A stretch of DNA of 64,000 bases from BOG-908 sp965198825 (lineage in GTDB: Bacteria; Pseudomonadota; Alphaproteobacteria; Acetobacterales; Acetobacteraceae), in NCBI GenBank assembly GCA_965198825.1, contig CBDAQB010000001.1, positions 930,001 to 994,000 on the forward strand, given 5' to 3'. Positions within the stretch are counted from its first letter, which is position 1, and each line of letters starts with the position of its first letter. The notes under the pieces were generated by a model. The model did not search any database and was not told the DNA's origin. It saw only the letters and a program-made list of their open reading frames with translations. The position numbers were made by a program, and so were the translations under genes. Positions 1 through 8,751 of this stretch are shown piece by piece.

Positions 1-1
1 C

Positions 2-1975
2 AATCCATTCAACACCAAGACGATGGTGAAAGTGGTGCGTGACGGTGAAACGCTCGTCGTGTTCCCCGAAGGGCGCATCACGATGACCGGCGCCCTTATG
101 AAGGTGTATGACGGTGCCGGCATGGTTGCCGACAAAGCCGGTGCGGTTTTGGTGCCCGTGCATATCGATGGCCTGCAGTTCTCGCGTTTCTCCCGCCTGG
201 GCGGTGATGTGCCGCGCCGCTTGTTTCCAAGACTGAGCCTGACCGTGCTGCCAGCCGTCAGCATAGCCGCCGATCCTGCGTCGAGTGGCCGCTCCCGCAG
301 ATACGCGCTGGGGTCCATGCTGCAAGGCGTGATGGAAGAAAGCGCCTTCGCTGCCTCGCCCACAGGACGCCCGTTGTTCACAGCACTACTGGACGCAAAG
401 GCCCGCTTCGGGAGTGCGATGCCTGTCCTTGAGGACGTCGCGCGAAAACCGTTGAGTTATGGCCGCGTCGTGCTGGGTGCTGCCGTGCTCGGCCGCTGCC
501 TGGCAAGCGAAGCGCCGCTGGGTGGGCACATCGGCATCATGCTGCCGAACGCGAACGGCGCGGTCGTGACCTTCATGGCGCTGCAAGCCTTCGGCCGCGT
601 GCCCGCCTTGCTGAACTTCTCGGCGGGCGCGGAAGCAATGCTAGCCGCCTGCACGGCTGCCGAGATAACAACCGTACTAAGCTCACGCGCATTCGTTGAA
701 CGCGCGAAGCTCGAATCCGTCGTCGCGCGGATGGAAAGCAAGGTGCGGTTCATCTGGCTCGAGGATGTGCGTGCGTCGCTTGGCATCACCGCGAAGCTGC
801 GTGGCTGGCTCGATGCAAAGCGCGCGCGGCACTTGCCTGGAGCAAGGGTCGCGGCAGATGCGCCGGCTGTCATACTATTCACCAGCGGCTCTGAAGGGAT
901 GCCGAAAGGCGTGGTGCTGAGCCACCGGAACATCCTTGCCAATATCGCGCAAGTCTCCTCCGTCATCGACTTCAACTCATCGGACCGCGTGTTTAACGCC
1001 ATGCCGATTTTCCACTCCTTCGGCCTCACAGGCGCAACGCTTCTGCCGCTGTTCAGCGGGGTGAGAACCTTTTTCTACCCGTCACCGCTACATTACCGGA
1101 TCGTGCCCGAGCTGATTTACGACACTGACAGCACCATCGCCTTCGGCACCGACACTTTCCTTTCCGGCTGGGCACGTTTCGCGCATCCGACTGACTTCTA
1201 CCGCATGCGCTACATCTTCGCCGGCGCGGAGAAACTCCGCGACGACACACGGCGGCTCTACGCGGACCGCTTCGGCGTGCGCGTGCTGGAAGGCTACGGC
1301 GCCACCGAAACCTCACCAGTCTTGGCACTGAATACGGCGATCTATGGCCGCGTCGGCACTGCTGGCCGGCTGTTGCCGGGTATCCAGTATCGCCTCGACT
1401 CAGTCGAAGGGATTGAAATTGGCGGCCGGCTGGTCGTCAACGGCCCCAACGTCATGCTCGGCTACTTGCGCACCGCAACTCCCGGCATACTGGAGCCGCC
1501 GGCGGGCGGTTGGTACGACACCGGAGACGTTTGCACCGTCGATACCGAGCGCTTCGTGACTCTCCACGCGCGCGCCAGACGTTTTGCCAAGATAGCCGGC
1601 GAAATGATCTCCATGCCCGCGGCTGAAGCGGTCGCACTGCGTCTCTGGCCTCATGCCGCTCATGCGGTTGTCGCTGTTCCGGATAGGCGCAAAGGCGAAG
1701 CTCTTGTTCTTCTCACGACCCAGCAGGATGCCACCGCTTCTGCACTGCTCGCTCAGGCGCGCGATGCTGGCGCGGCTGAGATAGCGGTGCCTCGTTTGGT
1801 GCAGGTGGTTGCGGCGCTGCCTCTGATGGCCAGCGGGAAGGTTGATTATTTGGCGGCTACGGCTTTTGCTGAAGAACAGCACGGAAGGCTAGGGGCTCTG
1901 CCCCTGGACCCCGCTGGGGACTCGTCTCCAGACCCTGATTCCGAATATGAGCTTTTCAGTGCAGCCGAGCCGTAA
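2..1975 (+). CDS. aas: Acyltransferase/acyl-ACP synthetase, Aas type (5' end outside window)
   Basis: The reading frame is open from base 2, so the gene enters from the left edge and its start is not visible; the first ATG in view (23) lies inside the acyltransferase domain. Numbering from that Met, FPEGRIT (14-20) is the PlsC-type acyltransferase motif. An AMP-forming ligase domain follows: FTSGSEGMPKG near 286 (P-loop), GYGATETSP near 425, YDTGD near 498 and the RRFAKIAGE hinge near 520. Aas proteins activate fatty acids onto ACP and re-acylate lysophospholipids at the inner membrane. In many alphaproteobacteria the same protein also carries an N-terminal MFS flippase domain, which would lie outside this window. 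The last residues are encoded by a GC-rich repeat (1890-1937) and look like an added tail. Confidence 0.9.
   Translation, partial: NPFNTKTMVKVVRDGETLVVFPEGRITMTGALMKVYDGAGMVADKAGAVLVPVHIDGLQFSRFSRLGGDVPRRLFPRLSLTVLPAVSIAADPASSGRSRRYALGSMLQGVMEESAFAASPTGRPLFTALLDAKARFGSAMPVLEDVARKPLSYGRVVLGAAVLGRCLASEAPLGGHIGIMLPNANGAVVTFMALQAFGRVPALLNFSAGAEAMLAACTAAEITTVLSSRAFVERAKLESVVARMESKVRFIWLEDVRASLGITAKLRGWLDAKRARHLPGARVAADAPAVILFTSGSEGMPKGVVLSHRNILANIAQVSSVIDFNSSDRVFNAMPIFHSFGLTGATLLPLFSGVRTFFYPSPLHYRIVPELIYDTDSTIAFGTDTFLSGWARFAHPTDFYRMRYIFAGAEKLRDDTRRLYADRFGVRVLEGYGATETSPVLALNTAIYGRVGTAGRLLPGIQYRLDSVEGIEIGGRLVVNGPNVMLGYLRTATPGILEPPAGGWYDTGDVCTVDTERFVTLHARARRFAKIAGEMISMPAAEAVALRLWPHAAHAVVAVPDRRKGEALVLLTTQQDATASALLAQARDAGAAEIAVPRLVQVVAALPLMASGKVDYLAATAFAEEQHGRLGALPLDPAGDSSPDPDSEYELFSAAEP
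1890..1937 (+). repeat. GC-rich dispersed repeat, copy 1 (within the 3' end of aas)
   Basis: AGGGGC-tct-GCCCCT (1891-1905) is a perfect hairpin. It is followed by GGACCC, then a second imperfect hairpin around CTGGGGACTCGTCTCCAG. The same arrangement recurs, inverted, at 40801-40860, and a shorter form occurs at 13233-13247. Here it is read in frame as the aas C-terminus (residues LPLDPAGDSSPDP). Confidence 0.6.
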
Positions 1976-1980
1976 GTTGC

Positions 1981-2646
1981 CTACGCGCGGCGATATTCCA
2001 CCACGGATCCATCCTTGGCCAAAGCACGTAGCCCGGCCCAGACCGAACTGTGGTCGTACCAGTCTGTCATCGGCAACGGCTTTGAAAGATCAAAGGCTCT
2101 GGCTGGAATAGTCTGACCGCTGGCGAGAGGGACTTTGGCGGCGCCTGCGGCAGTGAACCGGCCCATGTCAGCGCCGGTTTCCGGATTGAAAAGCGGCGCC
2201 TGCATTTGCTGCATGGCCCAGTGGGTGAGCGGCAGGGCATCCGGCGGAAGAGTCCGGTCGCCGGCCAGCGCGCCCGTAATCTGCACGCCCGTAGGAGTGC
2301 GCTGGGCTTTCAGTTGTCGGTGGTCGCCGTCGTCGTTTGTGGCGGTTTCGATGCTGTCGAAGCGGCCGTCTTGCCAGCGCTCGGTCCCTTGCATGCGGTA
2401 CCGGTAGAGAATGATAGGGCCAAAGCCGACGGCGAATTGCACATCGATATGAACCAACAGGTTGGAGCCTTGCGGTTCAAAACGAAGGCTGTGTTGACCG
2501 ATACGACTGCCTTTCCGGAACGCGTCAAATAGCAACTCGCCTGATGGCGGAACACTCGGTTCAGGGGCGGTGTTCGCGGCGCCTACAGCGGTGCCGGCGA
2601 ACAAGAGAGCTGGTGTGGCCAGCAGGAGGGTACGGCGGTCGATCAT
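1981..2646 (-). CDS. DUF6134 family exported protein
   Basis: The start is placed at 2646, where ATG overlaps the TGA of the upstream methyltransferase gene as ATGA; the product then opens with a clean signal peptide (IDRRTLLLATPALLFAGTAVGAA). This gives about 221 residues. The mature part looks like a beta-rich periplasmic protein with segments FDAFRKGSRIGQHSL and YRYRMQGTERWQDGRF. I recognise it as resembling the DUF6134 family, which often accompanies Cfa-like methyltransferase clusters; its biochemical role is unknown. As the last gene of a four-gene, translationally coupled operon it probably acts on, or carries, the lipid made by that operon (inference). Confidence 0.7.
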   Translation of the reverse strand: MIDRRTLLLATPALLFAGTAVGAANTAPEPSVPPSGELLFDAFRKGSRIGQHSLRFEPQGSNLLVHIDVQFAVGFGPIILYRYRMQGTERWQDGRFDSIETATNDDGDHRQLKAQRTPTGVQITGALAGDRTLPPDALPLTHWAMQQMQAPLFNPETGADMGRFTAAGAAKVPLASGQTIPARAFDLSKPLPMTDWYDHSSVWAGLRALAKDGSVVEYRRA

Positions 2647-3839
2647 GCGGGTTTCGTAATGCTGTAGAGTCCGACATCGATGGCGCCAGTGCGGAAGCCG
2701 GCTTCGCAATAGGCGAGGTAGTAATCCCAACGCTTGCGGAAACGCTCGTCAAACTTGGGGGCGAGCCCCGGCCAGGCTTTCTGAAAACGGCGCGCCCACT
2801 CGGCGAGTGTAAGAGCGTAGCTGCTGCCGAAGCGTTCTTCAGCAGCGAGGCAAAGCCCGGCGTTGCGTATCTGGTCGTGTAGAATGGTGATGGTGGGAAG
2901 CATGCCACCTGGGAAGATGTGGCGCTGAATGAAGTCCCCGCTGCGCTGGTAGAGGGGGAAGCGCCATTCCTCGATGGTGATGACCTGAAGCACTGCGGTT
3001 CCGCCCGGCGCGAGGCGGTCGTGCAGAATCTTAAAATAGGTGGGCCAAAACTTCTCGCCTACGGCTTCCAGCATCTCAATGGAGACGATGCGGTCGAACT
3101 GACCAGTGACGTCGCGGTAATCTTGCAGGCGCAGATCGGTGCCGGTGCCCTCCAGAACGCCGGTAGCCCAGGCGTGCTGTGAGGGCGAGAGGGTTATGGC
3201 GGTGACGTCGGCACCACTTTCACTGGCGATTCGTTTGGCCAAGCCACCCCAGCCACAGCCGATTTCAAGCACGCTTTCGCCCGGCTTTGGCTGAAGCAGT
3301 TCGATGACGCGGTCCTGCTTGGCCACCTGTGCCGCTTCGAGGGACATCTTCGGCGTGGCATAAATTCCGGAAGAGTAGCTCATGGATTTATCGAGCCAGG
3401 ATGAGTAGAAACCGTTACCCAGGTCGTAATGCGCTTCGATATTGGCGCGGGCGCGCTGCTTGGTATTGCTTTGAAGCGCATGACCCAGATGATGCACGGC
3501 ACGCACGAGGTTCAGGCCAAGCACGCTTTCGCCCATCGCGTCCGCGTTGATGGCGGCAAGAGAAAGCAGAGCGACGATGTCGGACGAAGACCAATCGCCA
3601 TCCATGTAGGCTTCAGCAAAACCGACGTCGCCGGCGAGGAGCAGACGCCGCAGCGCACGCCAGCGGTGCAGCACAAGTTCGGCGTGCGGACCGTCTTCAC
3701 CGGCGCAATGGAGCAAGGTGGCGCCGTCTGGCGTGCGTACGGACAGGCTGCCGCTGGTAATGCGAGCCATGACACTTTGCAAAGCGCGTTTGCCAATGCC
3801 GTCCTGGCGGCGAAGGCGGCGGAGATTGCCGGCGTTCAT
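2643..3839 (-). CDS. Cyclopropane-fatty-acyl-phospholipid synthase family methyltransferase
   Basis: A SAM-dependent methyltransferase of the Cfa family acting on unsaturated acyl chains of membrane phospholipids. The start is ATG at 3839, which overlaps the previous TGA as ATGA; a longer frame upstream is judged spurious. Numbered from this start (398 aa), AHYDLGN (136-142), the SAM-binding segment VLEIGCGWGGLA (190-201) and VSIEMLEAVGE (252-262) are all standard Cfa landmarks, and the length is close to the usual 380-400. It sits between DUF1365 and DUF6134, the conserved neighbourhood of Cfa-like enzymes tied to membrane and singlet-oxygen stress in other proteobacteria. Whether the product is a cyclopropane, a methylated or a furan fatty acid cannot be told from sequence. 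A second, more distant paralogue is at 7089-8117. Confidence 0.88.
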   Translation of the reverse strand: MNAGNLRRLRRQDGIGKRALQSVMARITSGSLSVRTPDGATLLHCAGEDGPHAELVLHRWRALRRLLLAGDVGFAEAYMDGDWSSSDIVALLSLAAINADAMGESVLGLNLVRAVHHLGHALQSNTKQRARANIEAHYDLGNGFYSSWLDKSMSYSSGIYATPKMSLEAAQVAKQDRVIELLQPKPGESVLEIGCGWGGLAKRIASESGADVTAITLSPSQHAWATGVLEGTGTDLRLQDYRDVTGQFDRIVSIEMLEAVGEKFWPTYFKILHDRLAPGGTAVLQVITIEEWRFPLYQRSGDFIQRHIFPGGMLPTITILHDQIRNAGLCLAAEERFGSSYALTLAEWARRFQKAWPGLAPKFDERFRKRWDYYLAYCEAGFRTGAIDVGLYSITKPA

Positions 3840-4648
3840 GCTGGTGCCTTCTGAAGATGTGCCGCGGATGCGGTGCCGATGGTGAGGTTGCGCGATGGGG
3901 CGCCCGGGTGTTTGCGGAAACGCACGCCCTTGCGCCAAATGAGCAGCGCTTCCCAATGGATGCCGGCGAGGACCTTGAGGCCGAGGAATGGCGAGCCAAG
4001 GAAGGCGCGCAGCAGTGCTGCGTCGGTGAGCGGGCTCCGCCTGGCTGCAAACGCGGCCGTCAGGAGCGTAGCATTTTCATCGCTGACCTGGATGCCGACC
4101 GAAACCGCTTCTGCGGGTAGCAGAACACGGAAGCGGTAAGTGAGCGCCATATCCATGAAAGGTGAGACGTGGAAGGACTTGTCGCAACTTTGCCTGACCA
4201 GTCCTGCAGAGTCCGGCAAAGCGGGGATTACGTAGGTGTGGCGTTCGCCGAATGTGTTGTTCACCTGATAGAGCATGGCGGCCAGGCTGCCGTCGCCGCG
4301 GTAGCAGAAGAAAACACTGAGCGGGTTGAAGGCATGGCCGAGCAGGCGCGGCATGGTGAGCAGCCGGACCGCGCCGCCTGCTTCGATATTGGCTTTTGCA
4401 AGGACGGCGCTTACCCAGTCGCGCAAGCCATCGGGAGCCCCATCGCCGTGGTCTGACTCGCGGAACGACAGCAGTGCGCGGCGGCCGACGCCGAACAGCT
4501 TCAGGCGGCGCGACAGAGCAGGAAACTCATCCAGATCGAGCAGCAGCATGAACATGCGATAGTGCAGCCTGTGCCGCACCGGGCGAAGGCGGGTATGCAC
4601 GACATCGCCGGCGTAAAGCGCGGAATGCAGATCCGCGGGAGCGGTCAA
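3836..4648 (-). CDS. DUF1365 family protein
   Basis: The start is TTG at 4648. It overlaps the TGA of the upstream FAD enzyme (TTGA) and yields a 270-residue protein beginning LTAPADLHSALYAGDVVHTRLRP, the usual N-terminus of DUF1365. An in-frame ATG at 4843 would add an arginine-rich stretch that is only the shadow of the neighbouring gene. Typical family segments are HRLHYRMFMLLLDLDEFP, GHAFNPLSVFFCY and CDKSFHVSPFMDM. DUF1365 genes are nearly always found between a FAD amine oxidase and a Cfa-like methyltransferase, as here, so a shared role in modifying membrane acyl chains is likely, but no reaction is established. Confidence 0.85.
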   Translation of the reverse strand: MTAPADLHSALYAGDVVHTRLRPVRHRLHYRMFMLLLDLDEFPALSRRLKLFGVGRRALLSFRESDHGDGAPDGLRDWVSAVLAKANIEAGGAVRLLTMPRLLGHAFNPLSVFFCYRGDGSLAAMLYQVNNTFGERHTYVIPALPDSAGLVRQSCDKSFHVSPFMDMALTYRFRVLLPAEAVSVGIQVSDENATLLTAAFAARRSPLTDAALLRAFLGSPFLGLKVLAGIHWEALLIWRKGVRFRKHPGAPSRNLTIGTASAAHLQKAPA

Positions 4649-6033
4649 GCAGCCAGCCCCTCGAACGAGGTCGCGTAGGCTGGCAGATCGATGCGGCCAC
4701 TCTCCTCGGCGACCGTCCAGGGACGCCGGACGCCGCCGATGGCCTCGGCCACGGCGAGACCGGCTTGGAGCCCGTCCTCGTGGAAGCCCGCGCCGAAATG
4801 AGCACCGCAGAACCAGCGGTGACGGTGGCCTTGCAGCGACCAAAGCTGGCGCTGAGCAGCCAGCGCGGCTGTGTCGAACACCGGGTGAGTGTATTGCTCT
4901 TCACGCAGGATGGTGCCCGCGGCGGGTTCACGCGCTGGGTTGAGGGTGACGAACAGATTTTGGCCAGGCAGATTTTGTAGGCGATTCATCCAATAGGTGA
5001 TGGTGGGTGCCGCGGCCGCTTGGGCGGCCTCACTGGTGCCCAGGTAGTTCCAACTCGACCAGACGCCGCGACGCTTGGGCATCAGCGTTTCGTCGGAATG
5101 CAAAACAGCACGGTTCGCGCTGGTGCGCATGGCGCCGAGGACGCGGCGTTCTTCGGGTGTGGCATCGGCGAGGAGGTCGAGTGCCTGGTCTGCGTGGGTG
5201 GCGATGACGACCTGGTCGAATCGTTCCAGGCCACCGTCGTGGCGGATGGTGGCGCCGGTGGGTGTCGAGACGATCGCCCTGACAGGGACGCCCGTCATAA
5301 CCGGCCCGGAGATCCCGGCGGCCAACGCCGAGACGGTATTGCAACTGCCGCCGGTAATGCTGCGCCATATCGGGCGGTCGGTTACTTGCAGCAGACCGTG
5401 GTTGTCGCAGAAGCGTATGAAGGCGGCTGCGGGGATGTCGCGCATCGAGTCCGCAGGGCACGACCAGATTGCGGCGGCCATGGGCAGCAGGTGGTCGCTC
5501 TGAAAGGCTTCGCCCAATCTCTGCTGGTTCAAATACTCGCCGAGTGTTGCAAGGCCGCCTGCATGCTCGAGTCCGGCACGATCACGCGGAGCATTGCGAT
5601 AGAACCGGCGGAGATCACGAAGCATGGACCAGAAGCGCGGGCGTAGCAGGTTGATCTTTTGCGCGAACAAGGCGCGCAGATCGTTGCCGCCGTATTCAAG
5701 GCGCCCGTCGTCGAGCGATACGCCGAACGACATGCAACTGGGTTGCGTGGCGATATCGAGGTGGCCGAGAAGGGCGGTGAGGTTCGGGTAGGTATTCTCG
5801 TTGTAAACGATAAAGCCGGTGTCGACTGCGACCGGCCCCGATGGAGGTTCCGCGAGGATTGTGTTGGCATGGCCGCCGAGACGGTTGGCGGCTTCGTAGA
5901 GCGTCACGTGGTGGCGTTTCGATAGCAGCCAGGCGCAAGACAGGCCGGCAATGCCGGATCCAACGACTGCCAAGCGCTGCGCGTCAGGCTTGCCTGCCCT
6001 TGCTCCATCCGCTTCGAACACCGGTCGTCCCAT
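4645..6033 (-). CDS. FAD-dependent amine oxidase family protein of the Cfa/DUF1365 cluster
   Basis: A flavoprotein of 462 residues. An N-terminal Rossmann motif (VVGSGIAGLSCAWLL, about 22-36) is followed by the acidic ribose-binding residue in LYEAANRLGGHANT. FGVSLDD, GGSCNTV and, near the C-terminus, HFGAGFHEDGLQAGLAVAEAI (FAD closure motif) are typical of the NAD(P)-binding protein of DUF1365-Cfa clusters, related to phytoene desaturase and squalene-associated oxidases. The substrate is unknown; an unsaturated or methylated acyl chain is likely from the context. It is the first gene of a leftward operon whose four genes are joined by 4-bp stop-start overlaps. The divergent gene is 218 bp away, across a region with a nested inverted repeat. 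Confidence 0.85.
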   Translation of the reverse strand: MGRPVFEADGARAGKPDAQRLAVVGSGIAGLSCAWLLSKRHHVTLYEAANRLGGHANTILAEPPSGPVAVDTGFIVYNENTYPNLTALLGHLDIATQPSCMSFGVSLDDGRLEYGGNDLRALFAQKINLLRPRFWSMLRDLRRFYRNAPRDRAGLEHAGGLATLGEYLNQQRLGEAFQSDHLLPMAAAIWSCPADSMRDIPAAAFIRFCDNHGLLQVTDRPIWRSITGGSCNTVSALAAGISGPVMTGVPVRAIVSTPTGATIRHDGGLERFDQVVIATHADQALDLLADATPEERRVLGAMRTSANRAVLHSDETLMPKRRGVWSSWNYLGTSEAAQAAAAPTITYWMNRLQNLPGQNLFVTLNPAREPAAGTILREEQYTHPVFDTAALAAQRQLWSLQGHRHRWFCGAHFGAGFHEDGLQAGLAVAEAIGGVRRPWTVAEESGRIDLPAYATSFEGLAA

Positions 6034-6151
6034 GCATGCTTCCCCAATCCGTCAAAGATGATACGGAGTTGTCAGCGAAATGGATGTAAGGCAATCGGCT
6101 TTTCACCGCGAAACGAAGTAGGCGCTTATGTTTTTAGGCTGCAACGTCGCC

Positions 6152-6189
6152 GATACGTGACGCATCCGCCGCTGATGCCGCATCGTATC
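6152..6189. promoter_or_regulatory. Nested inverted repeat between divergent lipid operons (candidate operator)
   Basis: Outer arms GATACG (6152-6157) and CGTATC (6184-6189) enclose inner arms GCATC (6162-6166) and GATGC (6174-6178). The gaps are nearly symmetrical (4 and 5 bases) and the loop is 7 bases. It lies between the FAD oxidase start (6033) and the DUF1295 start (6252). The symmetry suggests a dimeric repressor or activator site; the factor is not known. Confidence 0.4.
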
Positions 6190-6251
6190 TACATGCGCCA
6201 GGCGCGGCGCGGTCTGTTTGCTTCAGGCGTGAGGGCGGGTGCTATGGAAGA

Positions 6252-7073
6252 ATGATCGGCTTGACAAGTTTGCTTTGGCTCTTCGCCGGCGTTTCGGGGG
6301 CGCTGTTCGCCGCCATGGCGGGAGCTTGGGCAATCCAGCGCGCCACCGGCAATGCCGGATGGGTCGATGTCGTGTGGTCGGCATCGACCGGCGCCGCCGG
6401 TGCCATCGCGGCGCTCGCGCCGGTTGATGACGCACCAGGCTATTGGCCGCGTCAACTGATCGTTGCAGTGCTTGCCGTGCTGTGGTCTGGGCGACTTGCC
6501 GTTCATATTGCCCGGCGCACCGCCGGCGGTGCGCCGGAGGATGTGCGCTATGCGAAATTCCGCCAGGAATGGGGCGACCGCTTCGAACGTCGCATGTTCG
6601 GCTTTCTCATGATACAGGCCGCGGCTGCGGCGCTGCTGACATTGTCCATGCTGGTTGCGGCCCGCAATCCCGTGCAGGCGCTCGGCATCGCAGATTGGGC
6701 AGGCGTTGCGATTCTCCTTGGTGCAATCCTCGGAGAAACGATAGCGGACCGACAGATGCGTACGTTCCGCGCCGCTCATAGAAACACCAATGCGATTTGC
6801 GACACCGGACTCTGGGGCTGGTCGCGTCATCCGAATTATTTTTTCGAATGGCTCGGCTGGTGCGCTTACCCGCTACTCGCCATTGACCTTCAGGGAGGGC
6901 GGTGGCCCGGCTATCTCGCGCTGAGTAGCCCGGTATTCATGTTCTGGCTGCTTCGCTACGTGTCCGGCGTGCCGCCGTTGGAAGCAGCGATGCTCGAACG
7001 GCGCGGCGACGCGTTCCGTTCCTACCAGCGGCGCGTCAGCGCCTTTGTGCCTTTGCCGCCCTCGGCATCTTAG
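6252..7073 (+). CDS. DUF1295 family membrane protein (steroid 5-alpha-reductase-like fold)
   Basis: A 273-residue polytopic inner-membrane protein with about six hydrophobic segments. It carries the family hallmark SRHPNYFFEW near residue 192, preceded by CDTGLWGW. DUF1295 proteins are related to 3-oxo-5-alpha-steroid 4-dehydrogenases and isoprenylcysteine methyltransferases, and are thought to reduce or methylate lipid double bonds; the bacterial substrate is not settled. It begins the rightward half of the lipid locus and is followed after 15 bp by a Cfa-like methyltransferase, so the two enzymes probably act on the same acyl chain. Confidence 0.85.
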   Translation: MIGLTSLLWLFAGVSGALFAAMAGAWAIQRATGNAGWVDVVWSASTGAAGAIAALAPVDDAPGYWPRQLIVAVLAVLWSGRLAVHIARRTAGGAPEDVRYAKFRQEWGDRFERRMFGFLMIQAAAAALLTLSMLVAARNPVQALGIADWAGVAILLGAILGETIADRQMRTFRAAHRNTNAICDTGLWGWSRHPNYFFEWLGWCAYPLLAIDLQGGRWPGYLALSSPVFMFWLLRYVSGVPPLEAAMLERRGDAFRSYQRRVSAFVPLPPSAS

Positions 7074-7088
7074 TCAGGAAATACTGCC

Positions 7089-8117
7089 ATGAGTCTCGTC
7101 TCGCTTGGAACTGCTGCCGTCGAGAGATTGAGCGTTCCTGATTCGGTCACACGTGCCGGCATTGCCATGCTGGTCGGCCGCACGGCGCGCAGCCTCTCGC
7201 GCGACGCGCGGGAAGACTACGACCAGAGTTTCGCCGCTGCGATGGCGGATTATCCGATTGCGCATTTCACCGACGATGCCAATGCGCAGCATTATGAATT
7301 GCCGCCTGAATTCTTTGCTGCCGTGCTGGGACCAAGGCGGAAATACTCGAGCTGCCTTTATGATGAGGGTGTTGAAACGCTTGCCGCAGCGGAAGAGGCA
7401 GCGCTTACAGAAACATGCGCGCACGCCGGCCTGGCCGACGGACAACGCATTCTTGAACTCGGCTGCGGCTGGGGTTCGCTGAGCCTTTGGATGGCGGAGC
7501 AGTATCCGCGATCGGTCATCACTGCGGTTTCGAATTCGGTGCCGCAACGCCAGACCATAGAAGCGCTTGCGGCAGAAAAAGGGCTTACCAACCTTAACGT
7601 AGTCACAGCCGACATGAATCGCTTCGAGCCCGCTGGCTTATACGACCGGGTCGTCTCGGTGGAAATGTTTGAACACATGTCGAACTGGTCGGAGCTTCTC
7701 GGCCATATCAGATGCTGGCTGAAGCCGGACGGACGGCTCTTCTTGCACGTGTTCTCTCACCGCTCGACGCCGTATCGCTTCGATCATGCGAACGCCGATG
7801 ATTGGATCGCTCAACATTTCTTCACCGGTGGGCTGATGCCGAGTCAGGGGCTGGTGCATTGCTTCCCTGACCTGTTCAAAGTCGAGGCCGAATGGATTTG
7901 GAGCGGCGAACATTACCGCCGCACGGCAATGGACTGGCTCGCCAATTTCGACCGCAACAGCGGTATCGTGGATCGGGCGCTCGCCGAAACCTACGGCGCA
8001 AAGGCGGCTCTCTGGCGCAGGCGTTGGCGGTTGTTCTTCCTCTCCACGGCTGGACTCTTCGGACACAATCAAGGACGCGAATGGGGAGTCAGCCATTATC
8101 GGCTCAGCCGCGCGTGA
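7089..8117 (+). CDS. Cfa-like SAM-dependent methyltransferase (second paralogue)
   Basis: A class I SAM methyltransferase of 342 residues. RILELGCGWGSLSLW (120-134) binds SAM; NAQHYELPPEFF near 64 corresponds to the AHYDLGN region of Cfa in altered form; VSVEMFEHMSNW near 189 and HYRRTAMDWLANFD near 272 are typical of the Cfa/coclaurine-N-methyltransferase-like subfamily. In Rhodobacter sphaeroides, methyltransferases of this wider group act in furan fatty acid synthesis under stress control. That is known biology; assigning the same step here is inference. The gene follows DUF1295 by 15 bp and ends one base before the next TTG start, so it is part of the rightward operon. Confidence 0.85.
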   Translation: MSLVSLGTAAVERLSVPDSVTRAGIAMLVGRTARSLSRDAREDYDQSFAAAMADYPIAHFTDDANAQHYELPPEFFAAVLGPRRKYSSCLYDEGVETLAAAEEAALTETCAHAGLADGQRILELGCGWGSLSLWMAEQYPRSVITAVSNSVPQRQTIEALAAEKGLTNLNVVTADMNRFEPAGLYDRVVSVEMFEHMSNWSELLGHIRCWLKPDGRLFLHVFSHRSTPYRFDHANADDWIAQHFFTGGLMPSQGLVHCFPDLFKVEAEWIWSGEHYRRTAMDWLANFDRNSGIVDRALAETYGAKAALWRRRWRLFFLSTAGLFGHNQGREWGVSHYRLSRA

Positions 8118-8118
8118 G

Positions 8119-8649
8119 TTGACAGCTATCGGCGCACGGCTCGGGCGCCTCGTTGCGGCCGATGATCCCACTACGCGTCGCGCCAACGTCATAGCACTCG
8201 TTCTCGCCTGGAACACGCCATTCTATCCGCTCTACGTTGTCTTTGTCGCAGGATCAGGTGGTTTCCCCTGGATACTGCTGAACCTCTTGGTGCTGCCAGC
8301 TTTCGCATCGGTTCCGCTCATCAGCCGCCGGCGCCCGCTCTCCGCCCGAGTGATGTTGGTGATTGCCGGAACGCTGAACACCATGCTTTGCACCTGGCTC
8401 TACGGCGAACCCTCAGGCACGCAGTTGTTCCTGCTTCCGTGCATGACACTCGCAATTATGCTTTTTCCCCGTCGGCGCTTCTTCATGGGGTCCATGCTGG
8501 TGCTGCCGGTCGTTGGATATCTGATCCTGGGGCATTACGGCTCGCCGCCGTTCGCTTATGACGCTGCGCAGTATCGTCATCTGCTTAACTTGAATGTTGT
8601 TAGCGTGGGGGTGTTGACGGCGTTTTTGGCTTGGAGTTTTGCAGAATGA
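8119..8649 (+). CDS. Hypothetical membrane protein resembling a detached sensor input domain
   Basis: A 176-residue protein starting with TTG one base after the methyltransferase stop. It has about five hydrophobic segments (ALVLAWNTPFYPLYVVFVAG, ILLNLLVLPAFASV, VMLVIAGTLNTMLC, LFLLPCMTLAIMLF, FMGSMLVLPVVGYLIL) and ends abruptly after FLAWSFAE, where signalling proteins of this look usually continue into a kinase or cyclase domain. The stop codon touches a copy of the AT-rich element (8651-8700), so the protein may be the stump of a larger sensor. I do not recognise a named family. Confidence 0.55.
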   Translation: MTAIGARLGRLVAADDPTTRRANVIALVLAWNTPFYPLYVVFVAGSGGFPWILLNLLVLPAFASVPLISRRRPLSARVMLVIAGTLNTMLCTWLYGEPSGTQLFLLPCMTLAIMLFPRRRFFMGSMLVLPVVGYLILGHYGSPPFAYDAAQYRHLLNLNVVSVGVLTAFLAWSFAE

Positions 8650-8650
8650 G

Positions 8651-8700
8651 GAAGGTCTTCTTTTTCAAAAAAGAAGCAAAATGCTTTTGCATCTTTTCAG
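8651..8700 (-). repeat. AT-rich palindromic element, single arm (copy 1)
   Basis: Contains TTCTTTTTCAAAAAAGAAG followed by CAAAATGCTTTTGC, in the reverse orientation of the family consensus. It directly follows the stop of the membrane protein (8649) and faces the DUF2177 gene, so it could terminate both transcripts. Confidence 0.7.
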
Positions 8701-8751
8701 GCTCGACTAATCGCCGTGCCATTCCTTGGTGTTAAAGAAGAATATGCTGGC

